Source: JAVVHH01 sp963835135 (GTDB taxonomy: Bacteria; Pseudomonadota; Alphaproteobacteria; Acetobacterales; Acetobacteraceae). From it: a stretch of 64,000 nt of DNA. Below are positions 1 through 9,003 of this stretch, one piece after another. Under the pieces are notes generated by a model. It worked only from the letters and a program-made list of their open reading frames with translations, had not been told where the DNA came from and searched no databases. Position 1 is the first letter of the stretch. Every line of letters begins with the position of its first letter. The position numbers and the translations under genes were made by a program. The DNA lies in NCBI GenBank assembly GCA_963835135.1, contig CAWIEF010000003.1:558001-622000 (forward strand). The letters are read 5' to 3'.

Positions 1-600
1 CTGGGCGGAGTTCCGCTGGCGCCCGCGCCCACCCCGGTCACGACTCTCCCGGCGGCGCCGCGTGTCTCGCCCATCCTTGCCGGGCTGCTCGGGGCGCCGT
101 TGCTGGACCAGTTCGACCTCGACTTCGACGTGCAAGCCGGCCGGCTCGGATTGTATGCCGCTGGCGGCTGCGGCGGCGCGCTGCCCCGGCTCGCGGCCCG
201 GCAGTCCGTCATCCCGCTCATCATCACTCCAGACCGGCAGGCGCTGCTCGAGGTCGCCATCAACGGCCAGAGCGTCATCGCGCTGCTCGACAGCGGGTCG
301 CGCGCAACCTTGCTGGCGAAGGCGTCGGCCGATGCGCTCGGGCTGCAAGCGCCGGCGTCGGCCAACACGGCGCGCGGCGTCGATGGCGAGAGCCTGCCGG
401 TCGGGCACACGCGGGTCCGCGAACTGACGATCGGCGATGACGTGGTCCGCGACATGCCGGTCAGCATCTCGCCGGTCCAGCTCGGCCGCGCCGACATGCT
501 GCTCGGGTTCGACTACCTGCGGCAGCGGCGCGCCTTCATTTCCTATCTCACGTCACGGCTGGTGATCGTCTTGCCAGGCCTTGCCGCATCAGGCCGATGA
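1..600 (+). CDS. Retropepsin-like aspartic protease, 5' truncated
   Basis: The reading frame is open from base 1, so the N-terminus lies outside the window. About 199 residues are visible. The first part (GLLGAPLLDQFD followed by a short strand region) looks like the end of one retropepsin-type domain; a second domain follows, with the active-site signature LLDSGS around Asp97 and the closing hydrophobic ADMLLGFDYL segment typical of clan AA proteases. Two such domains would make a pepsin-like monomer. The stop lies inside the convergent pyrF gene (53 bp overlap). Substrate unknown; Ser replaces the more usual Thr in D-T-G, a variation also known in this clan. Confidence 0.72.
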   Translation: MGGVPLAPAPTPVTTLPAAPRVSPILAGLLGAPLLDQFDLDFDVQAGRLGLYAAGGCGGALPRLAARQSVIPLIITPDRQALLEVAINGQSVIALLDSGSRATLLAKASADALGLQAPASANTARGVDGESLPVGHTRVRELTIGDDVVRDMPVSISPVQLGRADMLLGFDYLRQRRAFISYLTSRLVIVLPGLAASGR

Positions 601-1276
601 TGGCGCGCGCCGCCGCGGCCGGGTCAGCGGCGCCGGTGATGGGGCGGCCGACGACCAGATAATCGGCCCCACGCTCGATGGCGGCGTCGGGCGTGGAGGC
701 GCGTTTCTGATCGTGGTGATCGGCGCCGGCCAGGCGGATCCCGGGCGTGCCGACCAGCAGGTCAGCCCGGCCCGCGCGCCGCCGGATCGCATCCGGATCG
801 TCCGCCGCCGACGCGATCACGCCGTCGCACCCGGCCTCGGCGGCCGCGCGCACCCGTAGGTCGATGATTTCCTGCAACGGGCGGTCATAGCCCATTGCCC
901 GCAGCGCCGAGTCGTCTTGGCTGGTAAGCACGGAAATGGCGAACACGCGGAGGCTGCTGTCCCCGCGCCCCTCGACCGCCGCTCTGAGCATGTCGGGCTC
1001 GCCGTGCACGGTCACGATCGAGATCCCCCGCGAAGCCGCGGCAGCGACGCCACGCCGCACGGTCTCGCCGATATCGTACATCTTATAATCGAGGAACACT
1101 CGATGGCCCGCGTCCAGCAGGTCGTCGATCAGCGTGTCCACCCCGCGCTGGAAGAACAGCCACATGCCGATCTTGTAGAACGAGACGGCCGGGCCGAGCC
1201 GGGCGACGAGGTCGCGCGCTTGGTCGAGCGTTGGCACGTCGAGTGCGACGATCAGCCGCTCGGCGACCTCGGTCAC
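548..1276 (-). CDS. pyrF: Orotidine 5'-phosphate decarboxylase
   Basis: Decarboxylates OMP to UMP, the last step of de novo pyrimidine synthesis, in the cytosol. The 242-residue TIM-barrel protein shows the ALDVP opening strand (Asp12), Lys35 and the catalytic DxKxxD array (Asp63, Lys65, Asp68 in LDYKMYDIG), then the phosphate-binding GTPGIR and VVGRPI segments. The GTG start is chosen because it overlaps the stop of the upstream acyl-CoA dehydrogenase in a GTGA junction, implying translational coupling. The 3' end overlaps the convergent protease gene. Length is normal for the family (about 230-245). Confidence 0.95.
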   Translation of the reverse strand: MTEVAERLIVALDVPTLDQARDLVARLGPAVSFYKIGMWLFFQRGVDTLIDDLLDAGHRVFLDYKMYDIGETVRRGVAAAASRGISIVTVHGEPDMLRAAVEGRGDSSLRVFAISVLTSQDDSALRAMGYDRPLQEIIDLRVRAAAEAGCDGVIASAADDPDAIRRRAGRADLLVGTPGIRLAGADHHDQKRASTPDAAIERGADYLVVGRPITGAADPAAAARAIIGLMRQGLARRSPAVT

Positions 1277-2454
1277 GCCGTCTCCCGGAACAGCTCGCGC
1301 CCGATCAGCATCCGCCTGATCTCGCTCGTCCCCGCCCCGATCTCGTATAGCTTGGCATCGCGCAGCAGCCGCCCGGTCGGGTAGTCGTTCACGTAGCCGT
1401 TCCCGCCCAACACCTGGATCGCCTCCAACGCCATCCAGGTCGCCTTCTCGGCCGCGAACAGGATAGCGCCGGCCGCGTCCTTGCGGCTGGTCTCGCCACG
1501 GTCGCAGGCCTTGGCCACCGAATACACATACGCTCGCGCCGCGTTCAGCGTCACATACATGTCGGCCAGCTTGCCCTGGATCAGCTGAAACTCGCCGATC
1601 GCTTGCCCGAACTGCTTGCGCTCGTGCACGTACGGCACCACCACGTCCATGCAGGCCTGCATGATCCCGAGCGGCCCCGCCGCCAACACCGCGCGCTCGT
1701 AATCGAGCCCGCTCATCAGCACGTTGACGCCGGTGCCAACGCTCCCCAGCACGTTGTCCACCGGCACCTCGCAGTCCTCGAACACCAACTCGCCCGTGTT
1801 CGATCCCCGCATCCCGAGCTTGTCCAGCTTCTGCGCACACCGGAACCCCTTCATCCCCTTCTCGACGATGAATGCCGTGATGCCGTGCGACCCGGCCCCT
1901 GGATCGGTCTTGGCATACACCACCAGCGCGTCCGCATCCGGCCCGTTGGTGATCCACATCTTGCTGCCGTTCAGCACGTAGCGGTCGCCGCGCCGCTCCG
2001 CCCGCGTCCGCATGCCGACCACGTCAGACCCGGCCCCGGTCTCGCTCATCGCCAGCGCGCCCACGAACTCGCCGCTGACCAGCTTGGGCAGGAAACGTTG
2101 CCGCTGCTCCTCGTTGCCGTTGCGGAAAATCTGGTTGACGCACAGATTGCTGTGCGCGCCGTAGGACAGCCCGACGCTCGCGCTTGCCCGGCTGATCTCC
2201 TCGAGCGCCACGCAGTGCTCGAGATAGCCCATTCCAGCCCCGCCATACTCGTCCGATACCGTGATGCCGAGCACGCCGAGGTCGCCCATCTTGCGCCACA
2301 GGTCGGCGGGAAAGTCGTTGACGCGATCGATCTCGGCCGCCCGCGGCGCGATCTCGTCATGGGCGAACGCGGCGACGCTGCCGCGCAGCATGTCGGCCGC
2401 CTCGCCAAGGTCGAAATTCAGCGCGGACGGGCGGTTCGAGAGGCTTGCAGACAC
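1273..2454 (-). CDS. ivd: Isovaleryl-CoA dehydrogenase
   Basis: FAD-dependent acyl-CoA dehydrogenase, most like isovaleryl-CoA dehydrogenases of leucine breakdown (isovaleryl-CoA to 3-methylcrotonyl-CoA, electrons to ETF). The protein has the helical N-domain, the AMSETGAGSDV and WITNG FAD/substrate signatures, and Glu253 in SGLDYERAVLA, the position of the catalytic base in isovaleryl-CoA dehydrogenases rather than the later site used by medium-chain enzymes. I chose the GTG at 2454 (393 aa) because an AGAGGA lies 8 bases upstream; an in-frame ATG at 2487 (404 aa) is the alternative. It is divergent from an acyl-CoA synthetase and coupled to pyrF. Other leucine-pathway genes are not in the window. 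Confidence 0.9.
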   Translation of the reverse strand: MSASLSNRPSALNFDLGEAADMLRGSVAAFAHDEIAPRAAEIDRVNDFPADLWRKMGDLGVLGITVSDEYGGAGMGYLEHCVALEEISRASASVGLSYGAHSNLCVNQIFRNGNEEQRQRFLPKLVSGEFVGALAMSETGAGSDVVGMRTRAERRGDRYVLNGSKMWITNGPDADALVVYAKTDPGAGSHGITAFIVEKGMKGFRCAQKLDKLGMRGSNTGELVFEDCEVPVDNVLGSVGTGVNVLMSGLDYERAVLAAGPLGIMQACMDVVVPYVHERKQFGQAIGEFQLIQGKLADMYVTLNAARAYVYSVAKACDRGETSRKDAAGAILFAAEKATWMALEAIQVLGGNGYVNDYPTGRLLRDAKLYEIGAGTSEIRRMLIGRELFRETA

Positions 2455-2504
2455 GGGCGGTTTCCTCTTGTACTCCCTGCCAACCATATAGGCGGGGGGA
2501 GCGA

Positions 2505-4214
2505 ATGAGCACCAGCATGGGGCATCTTGGCGCGGCCATCAGCTACGTGCATGGCGCCGTCGACACGCCGTTGCTCGGCGAGACCATCGGCCAGAACCTC
2601 GACCGCACCGCCTCGCGCTGTCCCGACACCGAGGCGCTGGTGGTCCGCAGCCAAGGGGTGCGCTGGACCTATCGGGAGTTGGTCGCCCGCGCGGAGGCGT
2701 TCGCCGCCGGGCTGCTGGCGCTCGGCATCAAGCCCGGCGACCGGGTCGGCATCTGGTCGCTGAACAACTCGGAATGGGTCGTCACCCAGTTCGCGACGGC
2801 CAAGGCCGGCATCATCCTCGTCAACATCAACCCATCTTACCGCCTGCACGAGCTCGAATACGCGCTCAGCAAGGTGGGGTGCGTGGCACTGATCACCGCG
2901 ACCCGGTTCAAGACCAGCGACTACATCGGCCTGCTCAACGGCCTCCTGCCGGAGCTTGCCGCAAGCCAACCCGGCGCGCTCGAAGCGGCCCGGCTGCCGC
3001 ATCTGCGCACGATCATCCAGATCGGCGGTCTGAGTCCCGGGACCTTCGGCTTCGACGCCGTGCCCGGCTTGGCCACCGACGAGCACCGCGCCGCCCTGGC
3101 CCGTCTGCAGCCGACGTTGCAGTTCGACGACGTGGTGAACATCCAGTTCACCTCCGGCACCACCGGCAGCCCCAAAGGCGCCGCGCTCACCCATCACAAC
3201 ATCCTCAACAACGGCTTCTTCATCGGCGAGGCCATGCGGCTGACCGAATGCGACCGCATCTGCATCCCCGTCCCGCTGTATCACTGCTTTGGCATGGTGC
3301 TCGGCAACTTGGCCTGCACCACCCACGGCGCCACGATGGTCCATCCCGGCGAAGGCTTCGATCCGCTCGCGACGCTGCAGACCACGGCGGACGAGCGCTG
3401 CACGGGCCTGCACGGCGTGCCGACCATGTTCATCGCCGAACTGGAACACCCGGACTTCGCCAGCTTCGACCTCTCCGCGCTGCGGACCGGCATAATGGCG
3501 GGCTCACCCTGCCCCATCGAGGTCATGAAACGGGTGGTCGAGCGGATGAACCTGCGCGAGATCACCATCGCCTATGGCATGACCGAGACCAGCCCGGTCA
3601 GTTTCCAGAGCTCGACGACGGACCCGATCGAGCGCCGGGTCAGCACGGTGGGCCGCGTTCACCCCCATGTCGAAGTCAAAATCGTGGACGCCGAGGGCCG
3701 GATCGTGCCGCGGGGCGTCGCTGGCGAACTCTGCACGAGAGGCTATCCCGTCATGCCCGGCTACTGGGACGACGCCGAACGGACCCGCGGCGTCATCGAC
3801 GCCGCGCGCTGGATGCATACCGGCGACCTCGCGGTGATCGACGCGGAGGGGTTCTGCAACATCGTCGGCCGCATCAAGGACCTGGTCATCCGCGGCGGCG
3901 AGAACGTCTATCCGCGCGAGGTCGAGGAGTTCCTCTACGGGCACCCGTCGATCCTGGACGTCCAGGTGTTCGGCGTGCCCGACGAGCGCTATGGCGAGGA
4001 GGTTTGCGCCTGGATCCGCCTCCGGCCCGGCGCGACGCTGACCGAGGCGGAGGTCCAAGCCTATTGCCGCGGCCAGATCGCGCATCAAAAGATTCCGCGC
4101 TATGTCCGCTTCGTCGACGAGTTCCCGATGACGGTCACGGGCAAGATGCAGAAATTCATCATGCGCGAGACGATGGAGCGCGAGCTTGGCGCCGTTTCGC
4201 TTGCCACAGCCTGA
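2505..4214 (+). CDS. AMP-dependent fatty acyl-CoA synthetase (ACSF2-like)
   Basis: Activates a carboxylic acid to its CoA thioester through an acyl-adenylate. The 569-residue protein has the ANL-superfamily motifs in order: FTSGTTGSPKG (about residues 214-224), the YGMTETSP adenine-binding motif, TGDLAVID, the hinge GRIKDLVIRGGENVYP, and a C-terminal Lys in TVTGKMQK (about 547). Overall it resembles the medium-chain/ACSF2 group. The start at 2505 has a purine-rich GGGGGGA just upstream; a longer in-frame start at 2445 would intrude into the divergent dehydrogenase. Head-to-head placement with isovaleryl-CoA dehydrogenase suggests a role in branched or short-chain acid catabolism (inference). 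Confidence 0.9.
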   Translation: MSTSMGHLGAAISYVHGAVDTPLLGETIGQNLDRTASRCPDTEALVVRSQGVRWTYRELVARAEAFAAGLLALGIKPGDRVGIWSLNNSEWVVTQFATAKAGIILVNINPSYRLHELEYALSKVGCVALITATRFKTSDYIGLLNGLLPELAASQPGALEAARLPHLRTIIQIGGLSPGTFGFDAVPGLATDEHRAALARLQPTLQFDDVVNIQFTSGTTGSPKGAALTHHNILNNGFFIGEAMRLTECDRICIPVPLYHCFGMVLGNLACTTHGATMVHPGEGFDPLATLQTTADERCTGLHGVPTMFIAELEHPDFASFDLSALRTGIMAGSPCPIEVMKRVVERMNLREITIAYGMTETSPVSFQSSTTDPIERRVSTVGRVHPHVEVKIVDAEGRIVPRGVAGELCTRGYPVMPGYWDDAERTRGVIDAARWMHTGDLAVIDAEGFCNIVGRIKDLVIRGGENVYPREVEEFLYGHPSILDVQVFGVPDERYGEEVCAWIRLRPGATLTEAEVQAYCRGQIAHQKIPRYVRFVDEFPMTVTGKMQKFIMRETMERELGAVSLATA

Positions 4215-4278
4215 CAGAATCGACCGGATACGATAGAGTAAGGTTGAAAATCGCGTTCGACCGCGCCAAAACACCGGC

Positions 4279-4830
4279 ATGCCGAGCTTCACCAAGCTGG
4301 TGCCGGAGGGCGACAATCGTCCGCGCGAGATCTGCGACTCGTGCGGGTATGTCGCGTACGACAATCCCAAGGTTGTCGTCGGGTCCGTCGTGGCCGCCGA
4401 AGGCCGCGTGCTGCTCTGCCGCCGCGCGATCGAGCCGCGGCTTGGATTCTGGACCCTGCCCGCCGGTTACCTCGAGCATGGGGAGACGCTGGCCGAAGGC
4501 GCCGCCCGCGAGGCGCAGGAAGAGGCGGGCGCTGACATCCGCCCAGATGGCGTGCTCGCGCTCTACAACATTAGCCGGATTGGCCAGGTCCAGGTCATGT
4601 TCCGCGCCCAGTTCGCCGGCGCCGTCGAGTTCGCGCCCGGCATCGAAAGCCTCGACGTTCGCTTGTTCTCCTGGGACGAGATCCCGTGGGACGAGTTGGC
4701 ATTTCCGTCCGTCCGCTGGGCGCTGAACGCCTGGCGCGCGGCGGGCGATGCCCCACTCGGAGCACCGGCCGCCAATCCGGCCAGCGACGAGAGAGGCACC
4801 AACCGCCTGATCCCTGAGGTGGCCCTATGA
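4279..4830 (+). CDS. Nudix hydrolase with N-terminal zinc-ribbon remnant
   Basis: Hydrolyses a nucleoside-diphosphate-linked substrate, which cannot be specified from sequence. The Nudix box is complete at about residues 63-85 (GYLEHGET ... REAQEEAG), with the metal-binding REAQEE helix. A single CxxC (Cys19, Cys22) in REICDSCGYVAYDNPK precedes it, as in zinc-ribbon Nudix proteins, though the second Cys pair is not evident. Total 183 residues. The stop overlaps the ATG of the next gene in an ATGA junction, so the two are probably co-translated. Confidence 0.88.
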   Translation: MPSFTKLVPEGDNRPREICDSCGYVAYDNPKVVVGSVVAAEGRVLLCRRAIEPRLGFWTLPAGYLEHGETLAEGAAREAQEEAGADIRPDGVLALYNISRIGQVQVMFRAQFAGAVEFAPGIESLDVRLFSWDEIPWDELAFPSVRWALNAWRAAGDAPLGAPAANPASDERGTNRLIPEVAL

Positions 4831-5174
4831 AAAAGGTGTTGATCTCCGCACTCGCTGTTCCGCTCATGGCTGCGGCACCCCTGCAACAGCCGCTGTCGCT
4901 GACCGTGCCGGCGGAAGGCGGGTTCTCTCTGAGCGCCCCGGCCGCGCCTGGCGCCGCGCGATCGTTCCAGCCCGCGCCGCTACCCGACCGCAACGTCTAC
5001 ACGCCCGCCCCGCGCGCGACCAACGAGCCGACCCTAGCGCCCACGCTGTTCACCACGCGGACGCAGTTCCGCGGGGATGGCTTCTCGCCCGGGTCCACCG
5101 CGCAGACCGAACAGGAGAAGCGGTTGAAGCCCGGCGCCGGCTTCAGCCTGCACATGCCGCTGTCGCCCCAGTAA
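4827..5174 (+). CDS. Small exported protein of unknown function
   Basis: 115 residues, not recognised. It begins with a short signal peptide (MKKVLISALAVPLMAAAP), followed by a Pro/Ala/Ser-rich, low-complexity mature chain without Cys or a recognisable domain. The ATG overlaps the Nudix stop by 4 bp, which supports the gene being real and translated. Probably periplasmic. I cannot assign a function. Confidence 0.65.
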   Translation: MKKVLISALAVPLMAAAPLQQPLSLTVPAEGGFSLSAPAAPGAARSFQPAPLPDRNVYTPAPRATNEPTLAPTLFTTRTQFRGDGFSPGSTAQTEQEKRLKPGAGFSLHMPLSPQ

Positions 5175-5253
5175 CGGCGAGGAACGGCCAGCATCCGCCT
5201 CTTGGCAAACCGCCCTGGCCACGCCACGTTTCTGCTCAGCAGAGGGATTTGAC

Positions 5254-5388
5254 ATGCGGGCAACACAAGCGCGTCGACGTCAGCAGGCAGCGGCGCAGGC
5301 CAAGGCGATCGATACCGCCGCCATTGCGGTCTCGGCCGGGCTCGGCCTCATGGGACTTCTAGCCGGGCTCGCCGCCCTCCTGCACTAG
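5254..5388 (+). CDS. Putative 44-aa single-pass membrane peptide
   Basis: A short frame with an ATG preceded by AGAGGGA at good spacing (6 bases). It encodes a basic, Gln/Ala/Arg-rich N-terminus (MRATQARRRQQAAAQAKA) followed by a hydrophobic Gly/Leu/Ala stretch that could span the membrane once, ending at the C-terminus. The stop overlaps the convergent ftsY stop by 4 bp. No family recognised; support is only the ribosome site, composition and the otherwise empty gap. Confidence 0.45.
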   Translation: MRATQARRRQQAAAQAKAIDTAAIAVSAGLGLMGLLAGLAALLH

Positions 5389-6311
5389 TCCGCGCCCACC
5401 CCGACAAGGCCGCGGGCGAAGTCCACCGCTTCGAACGGCCGTAGATCGTCGGCCTTCTCTCCGACGCCCACCGCGTGAACCGGCAGCGCGAACGCCTGCG
5501 CCAGCGCAACCACGATTCCGCCGCGCGCACTCCCGTCCAGTTTGGTGACGACGAGCCCGGTCACGTCCACGATCTCCTTGAACACGCGCACCTGCTCCAT
5601 GGCGTTCTGGCCCGTGGTCGCGTCTAGCACGAGCAGGGTCGAGTGCGGCGCGGTGGGATCCTGCTTGCGGATCACGCGGATGATTTTGGCCAGTTCCTCC
5701 ATCAGCGCACCTTTGTTGTGCAGCCGCCCCGCCGTGTCGATCAGCAGCACGTCGGTGCCGTCCGTCTTGGCGCGCTTGAGCGCATCGAACGCCAGGCCGG
5801 CCGGATCAGCACCCGGCGCGCCCGACACCACCGGCGTCCCGGTACGCTCGCCCCAGACCTGGAGTTGCTCGACCGCCGCGGCACGGAACGTGTCGCCCGC
5901 GACCATAATCGGGCGGATCCCGGCGTTGCGGTAGCTCTGCGCCAGCTTGCCGATGGTCGTCGTCTTGCCGGTCCCGTTCACGCCCACGACCAGGACGACA
6001 TGGGGCTTGAGCGACCGGTCGATCTCGAGCGGGATGGCGACCGGGCCCAGCATGGTCGCGATTTCCTGGCTCAGCGCCAGCTTGACCTCCTCGTCGGTGA
6101 CATCCTGCCCGAAGCGGGTTCGCCGGAACTCGGCGATGATCTGCTCGGCCGCGGCGGGGCCGAGATCGGCTGAGATCAGCGTCTCCTCCAACGCGTCCAA
6201 CGCCTCGTCGTCCAGCCGCTTCTTGGTGAGCGCGGCGTTTATCCCGCCGGTCAGCTTCTGCGTGCTGCGGCTCAGGCCCTCTTTCAGCCGCGAGAAGAAC
6301 CCCAACGCCAT
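5385..6311 (-). CDS. ftsY: Signal recognition particle receptor FtsY
   Basis: SRP-GTPase receptor that docks ribosome-nascent chain complexes at the inner membrane. The 308-residue protein has a short N-terminal region without the long acidic A domain of E. coli, then an NG domain: helical N part, P-loop GVNGTGKTT (110-118), DTFRAAA, DTAGR (192-196), TKLDGSARGG and the C-terminal GVGEKADDLRPF signature. The ATG shares one base with the mtaB stop (TGATG), and the gene is the last of a dapF-mtaB-ftsY operon. Confidence 0.97.
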   Translation of the reverse strand: MALGFFSRLKEGLSRSTQKLTGGINAALTKKRLDDEALDALEETLISADLGPAAAEQIIAEFRRTRFGQDVTDEEVKLALSQEIATMLGPVAIPLEIDRSLKPHVVLVVGVNGTGKTTTIGKLAQSYRNAGIRPIMVAGDTFRAAAVEQLQVWGERTGTPVVSGAPGADPAGLAFDALKRAKTDGTDVLLIDTAGRLHNKGALMEELAKIIRVIRKQDPTAPHSTLLVLDATTGQNAMEQVRVFKEIVDVTGLVVTKLDGSARGGIVVALAQAFALPVHAVGVGEKADDLRPFEAVDFARGLVGVGAD

Positions 6312-7525
6312 CAGCTCGCCTCCACGCCGTCGGCCGACGCCGCCGAGACCGTCAGCGTGACGAGCGCACCGACCGGGTCGGCGCCACGCAGCTTTACTTT
6401 GGTGAAATGCTCGCTGTGCCCGAGCCCGCCCCGCTCGACGACGACGCGGATACGCCCGCCGACCTGCCGCGCATGGAAGGCCGCCGCCGCCGTCCTGCCC
6501 TGCTGGCGCAGCGCCTCGGCCCGCGCCCGGCGCACCGGGACGGGAACAGGCGGCATGCGCGCGGCTGGCGTGCCGGAGCGATCGCTGAACGGGAACACGT
6601 GCACATACGGAATGTCGGCCTCGCCCAGCGTGTCCAGCGTCTCTCGGTGGTGCGCGTCCGTCTCGGTCGGGAACCCGGCGATCAGATCGGCCCCGATCGC
6701 GATGCCGGGCCGCAGGTCCCGCGCCCGCAGGATGACCTCGAGCGCATCGGACCGCGAATGCCGCCGGCGCATCCGTTTCAGGATGAGGTCCGACCCCGTC
6801 TGCAGCGACAGGTGGAGATGCGGCATCAGCCGCTCCTCCTCGGCGAGCGCCCGCCATAGCGACGGGTCGAGCGCCGCCGGATCGAGGGACGAGAGGCGCA
6901 GCCGATTGAGGTCCGGCACCTCCCGCAAGACAGTGCGCACCAACCCGCCGAGACCGGCCGCGCCATGGCGATAGCTCGCAAGGTCCACCCCGGTCAGCAC
7001 GATCTCGTTGATCCCGCGCTCGACCAGTGCCCGCACCTGCCGCACCGCCTCGGCCACCGGCACCGACCGGCTGACGCCGCGGCCCTGCGGGATGATGCAG
7101 AACGTGCACGCGTGGTCGCAGCCCTGCTGCACGTCGAGGAACGCGCGCGCCCGCCCGGCCATGCCGGTCACGACCTGCACCGAATGCGTCCGCAGCGCGC
7201 CGATGTCGCCGGCTCCACCCGGCGCACCCTGGCGCCAGCGGGCCGGATCGAGCTTCTCCGCATTGCCGAGGACGCGGCTCACCCCCGGCAATCCCGCCCA
7301 TGTCGCGGGTGAGATCTGCGCCGCACAGCCCGTCACCACGATGTCGGCGGCCGGCTGGTCGCGGTGCACGCGCGCGATCGCCTTGCGGCATTGACGCTCC
7401 GCCTCTGCGGTGACCGCGCAGGTGTTGACCACGACCGTATGTTGCAGGGCCGCCGCATGGACGCGGATGGCCTCGCTCTCCAACGCATTGAGCCTGCAGC
7501 CGAACGTGAGGATCTCCAGCGTCAC
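6311..7525 (-). CDS. mtaB: tRNA (N6-threonylcarbamoyl-A37) methylthiotransferase MtaB
   Basis: Radical-SAM methylthiotransferase that adds the 2-methylthio group to t6A37 of tRNAs. The 404-residue protein has the N-terminal UPF0004 domain with cluster cysteines Cys10, Cys36 and Cys67, the radical-SAM CxxxCxxC at Cys136, Cys140 and Cys143 (QQGCDHACTFC), and a C-terminal TRAM-like stretch after residue 340. The GTG start forms a GTGA overlap with the dapF stop. The FGCRLN opening and overall length favour MtaB over MiaB or RimO. Confidence 0.93.
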   Translation of the reverse strand: MTLEILTFGCRLNALESEAIRVHAAALQHTVVVNTCAVTAEAERQCRKAIARVHRDQPAADIVVTGCAAQISPATWAGLPGVSRVLGNAEKLDPARWRQGAPGGAGDIGALRTHSVQVVTGMAGRARAFLDVQQGCDHACTFCIIPQGRGVSRSVPVAEAVRQVRALVERGINEIVLTGVDLASYRHGAAGLGGLVRTVLREVPDLNRLRLSSLDPAALDPSLWRALAEEERLMPHLHLSLQTGSDLILKRMRRRHSRSDALEVILRARDLRPGIAIGADLIAGFPTETDAHHRETLDTLGEADIPYVHVFPFSDRSGTPAARMPPVPVPVRRARAEALRQQGRTAAAAFHARQVGGRIRVVVERGGLGHSEHFTKVKLRGADPVGALVTLTVSAASADGVEAS

Positions 7526-8325
7526 AGCTCGACCTCGCCATGGAAGCTGGTCGCGACCGGCCCGGTCATCAGCACCCGCCCCGCTTCGGTCACGTCGAGT
7601 TCGAGCGTGCCGCCATCCATCTCCACGGTGACGTGCCGCCCGGTCAGTCCGCGCCGAAAGGCGTTGACCGCCGCCGCCGACGCCCCCGAGCCGCAGGCCA
7701 GCGTGAGGCCGGCGCCGCGCTCCCACACTCGCAGGCGCATCAGGCCGCGGTCGACGATCCTCGCGAAACCGACATTGACCCGGTCGGGGAACAGCGCATG
7801 CCGCTCGAGCGCCGGCCCCTCGCGCACCACGCGGTCGGGGTCGTCGACGAAGAAGGTCACGTGCGGGTTGCCGATCGAGCAGGCGGCCGGGTCACCGTCG
7901 AGAGGCAGGTGCAGCGTGTCGGCCGCGTGGGAGAGCGGCACCTCGTCCCACCCTGTCCGCGCCACCCCCATGTCGACGCGCATCCGGCCGTCGGCCAGGC
8001 GTTCGGCCGGCAGGTCGCCGGCCACGGTGCGGATCACCTGATAAGGCCGCCCATTCTGCTCGAACAGCAACTCGGCGACGCAGCGCGTGGCGTTGCCGCA
8101 GGCCCCCGCCTCCGAACCATCCGGGTTGCGGATCCGCATCAGCAGGTCGGCATCGGTGTGCGCGGGCGGCGGGTGCAGCGTGATGAACTGGTCGCAGCCG
8201 ATCCCGCGCCGCCGGTCAGCCAGGCGGCGCACCTGCTCGGGCGAGAAATCGATCGTCCTGGCACGCTCGTCGACGATGACGAAGTCGTTGCCGGCCCCGT
8301 GCATCTTGAGGAAGGGAATGGGCAT
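7522..8325 (-). CDS. dapF: Diaminopimelate epimerase
   Basis: Interconverts LL- and meso-diaminopimelate in lysine and peptidoglycan synthesis. Both catalytic cysteines are present: Cys76 in GACGNATRC and Cys211 in LACGSGAS. The N-terminal KMHGAGNDFVIVD signature is typical. The ATG at 8325 gives 267 residues; an ATG 12 bases upstream (8337) is possible. It is first in a three-gene operon with mtaB and ftsY, overlapping mtaB by 4 bp, an arrangement conserved in alphaproteobacteria. Confidence 0.97.
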   Translation of the reverse strand: MPIPFLKMHGAGNDFVIVDERARTIDFSPEQVRRLADRRRGIGCDQFITLHPPPAHTDADLLMRIRNPDGSEAGACGNATRCVAELLFEQNGRPYQVIRTVAGDLPAERLADGRMRVDMGVARTGWDEVPLSHAADTLHLPLDGDPAACSIGNPHVTFFVDDPDRVVREGPALERHALFPDRVNVGFARIVDRGLMRLRVWERGAGLTLACGSGASAAAVNAFRRGLTGRHVTVEMDGGTLELDVTEAGRVLMTGPVATSFHGEVEL

Positions 8326-8414
8326 TGCACCCGTCATATAGGCCAACCGCAGCCGCAGCGGAACGTGCGGCGCGGCAACGGTCCGCCATGCGCCGACGGT
8401 GCCCCGCGTGTGCT

Positions 8415-8440
8415 GAAACTTTTCCGCACAACCGTCCGTA
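8415..8440 (+). promoter_or_regulatory. Possible ECF-type promoter for the fasciclin-sigma operon
   Basis: GAAAC (8415-8419) followed after 17 bases by CGTA (8437-8440) has the general shape of an ECF sigma promoter (AAC-containing -35, CGT-type -10), 33 bp upstream of the fasciclin start. Autoregulation by the sigma factor encoded downstream would be expected. Weak, pattern-only evidence. Confidence 0.22.
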
Positions 8441-8472
8441 GCTGGGAGACAGATCTTCCGTGGAGACAAATA

Positions 8473-8973
8473 ATGTCAGAATGTCAAGCCGATTGTCAGC
8501 CGCGCTCGAAAACCATCGCCGACATCGCAGTCGCCGAGGCAGCCATCGCCGGCGAGGACCTGTCGATCTTGGCCGCGGTCGTCAAGGCGGCCGAACTCGT
8601 CGACACGCTGGCCAGTCCGGGCCCGTTCACCGTGTTCGCCCCGAGCAACGCCGCCTTCGCCAAACTGCCGGCCGGGACGGTCGAGCGATTGCTCGAACCC
8701 GAGAACCGGCGGGCGCTGAGCGCAGTGGCGACCTACCACATCCTTGCTGGGCAACTGACTATGGCCGACATACGCCAGCGGGTTCAGGCCAACCACGGCC
8801 ACCTGACGCTGCGGACCGTGGAAGGCGACACGATCGACGTCCAGCAATGCGGCGAGTGGCTGCAGATCGTCGATTCCCGCGGCACGCACGCGGCCGTAAC
8901 GAAGTCGGACCTGCTGCGATCCAACGGGGTCATCCACGTTATGGACTCTGTCCTGTCGCCCCCCGCATGGTAG
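8473..8973 (+). CDS. Fasciclin (FAS1) domain protein
   Basis: A single FAS1 domain fills the 166-residue protein: the H1 motif around SPGPFTVFAPSNAAFAKLP, the central helical region with YHILAGQL, and the H2 motif NGVIHVMDSVLSP at the end. FAS1 domains normally act outside the cytoplasm in adhesion or small-ligand binding. No signal peptide is visible; the N-terminus (MSECQADCQPRSKT) is polar with two Cys, which is odd for the family. It lies 30 bp upstream of an ECF sigma factor and its RskA-type anti-sigma, and is probably co-transcribed with them and part of their regulon (inference by analogy with SigK-controlled MPT70/MPT83 in mycobacteria). Confidence 0.88.
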   Translation: MSECQADCQPRSKTIADIAVAEAAIAGEDLSILAAVVKAAELVDTLASPGPFTVFAPSNAAFAKLPAGTVERLLEPENRRALSAVATYHILAGQLTMADIRQRVQANHGHLTLRTVEGDTIDVQQCGEWLQIVDSRGTHAAVTKSDLLRSNGVIHVMDSVLSPPAW

Positions 8974-9003
8974 ACGCTTGGGCGGGGCAGTGGGGAGTGC
9001 ATA

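Noticed and set aside
2774..4726. 650-aa frame overlapping the acyl-CoA synthetase and Nudix genes
   Set aside because: It is a shifted-frame shadow of the real synthetase gene: Arg/His/Pro-rich, without motifs, and it runs through the real Nudix start.
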